A DNA stretch of 7,983 nucleotides from an uncultured bacterium (GTDB lineage Bacteria > Patescibacteria > ABY1 > SG8-24 > 2-12-FULL-60-25), in the NCBI GenBank assembly GCA_937863195.1, contig CALMET010000116.1:1-7983 (forward strand), given 5' to 3'. The position numbers and the translations under genes were made by a program. Positions 3,806-7,983 of the stretch are shown here, piece by piece; positions within the stretch are counted from its first letter, which is position 1; each line of letters opens with the position of its first letter. Below the pieces are notes generated by a model. It did no database searches, was not told the origin of the DNA, and saw nothing but the letters and a program-made list of their open reading frames with translations.

Positions 3806-7983
<4,178 letters not shown>

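Overview
The window carries the start of an RNA polymerase operon (complete rpoB, then the 5' part of rpoC) preceded by about 3.8 kb of accessory DNA. RpoB is about 1154 residues, close to the short Gram-positive form and without the large insertions of E. coli beta. Its N-terminal wording (a DYYFDEPKFDE-type stretch followed by a YEAPIRVK-type stretch) and the neighbouring DUF559 nuclease gene set in GC-rich hairpins suggest a Candidate Phyla Radiation (Patescibacteria) bacterium. That placement is an inference from remembered family resemblance, not from a search.

Layout. (1) 1-114, minus: 5' end of a small unrecognised gene running off the left edge. (2) 327-668, minus: a 113-residue predicted membrane protein with a clear ribosome binding site. 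(3) 669-1440 has no convincing protein gene but much structure. A 905-1067 element is closed by a 22-bp imperfect stem and filled with hairpins. A short minus-strand transcription unit (promoter 1223-1251, canonical terminator 1072-1094) is a candidate small RNA. Upstream of it lies a promoter region with three CTAAnnTTAG dyads and a 19-bp palindrome. (4) 1446-2005: a DUF559 nuclease gene framed symmetrically by two nested inverted repeats, which looks like a small mobile or selfish unit. (5) 2033-3467: two GC-rich orphan genes on the minus strand, each with its own TTGACA promoter, a GTG start with almost no leader, and its own terminator. (6) 3483-3656, plus: a good promoter, a hairpin whose G-U pairs fit the plus strand, and a strong terminator, all upstream of rpoB. 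This is either an attenuated rpoB leader or a separate small RNA. (7) 3806-7270 rpoB and 7294 to the right edge rpoC, 23 bp apart.

The core function is transcription: beta and beta' together form the polymerase active centre. The upstream block is a patchwork of singly transcribed cassettes of differing base composition (AT-rich at 1200-1440, GC-rich at 2077-3424, intermediate in rpoBC), as expected of an insertion hot spot beside a conserved operon. rplJ and rplL, which often precede rpoB, are absent here. No tRNA, rRNA, CRISPR array or recognisable transposase was seen. All promoter, terminator and RNA-structure calls were made by eye.
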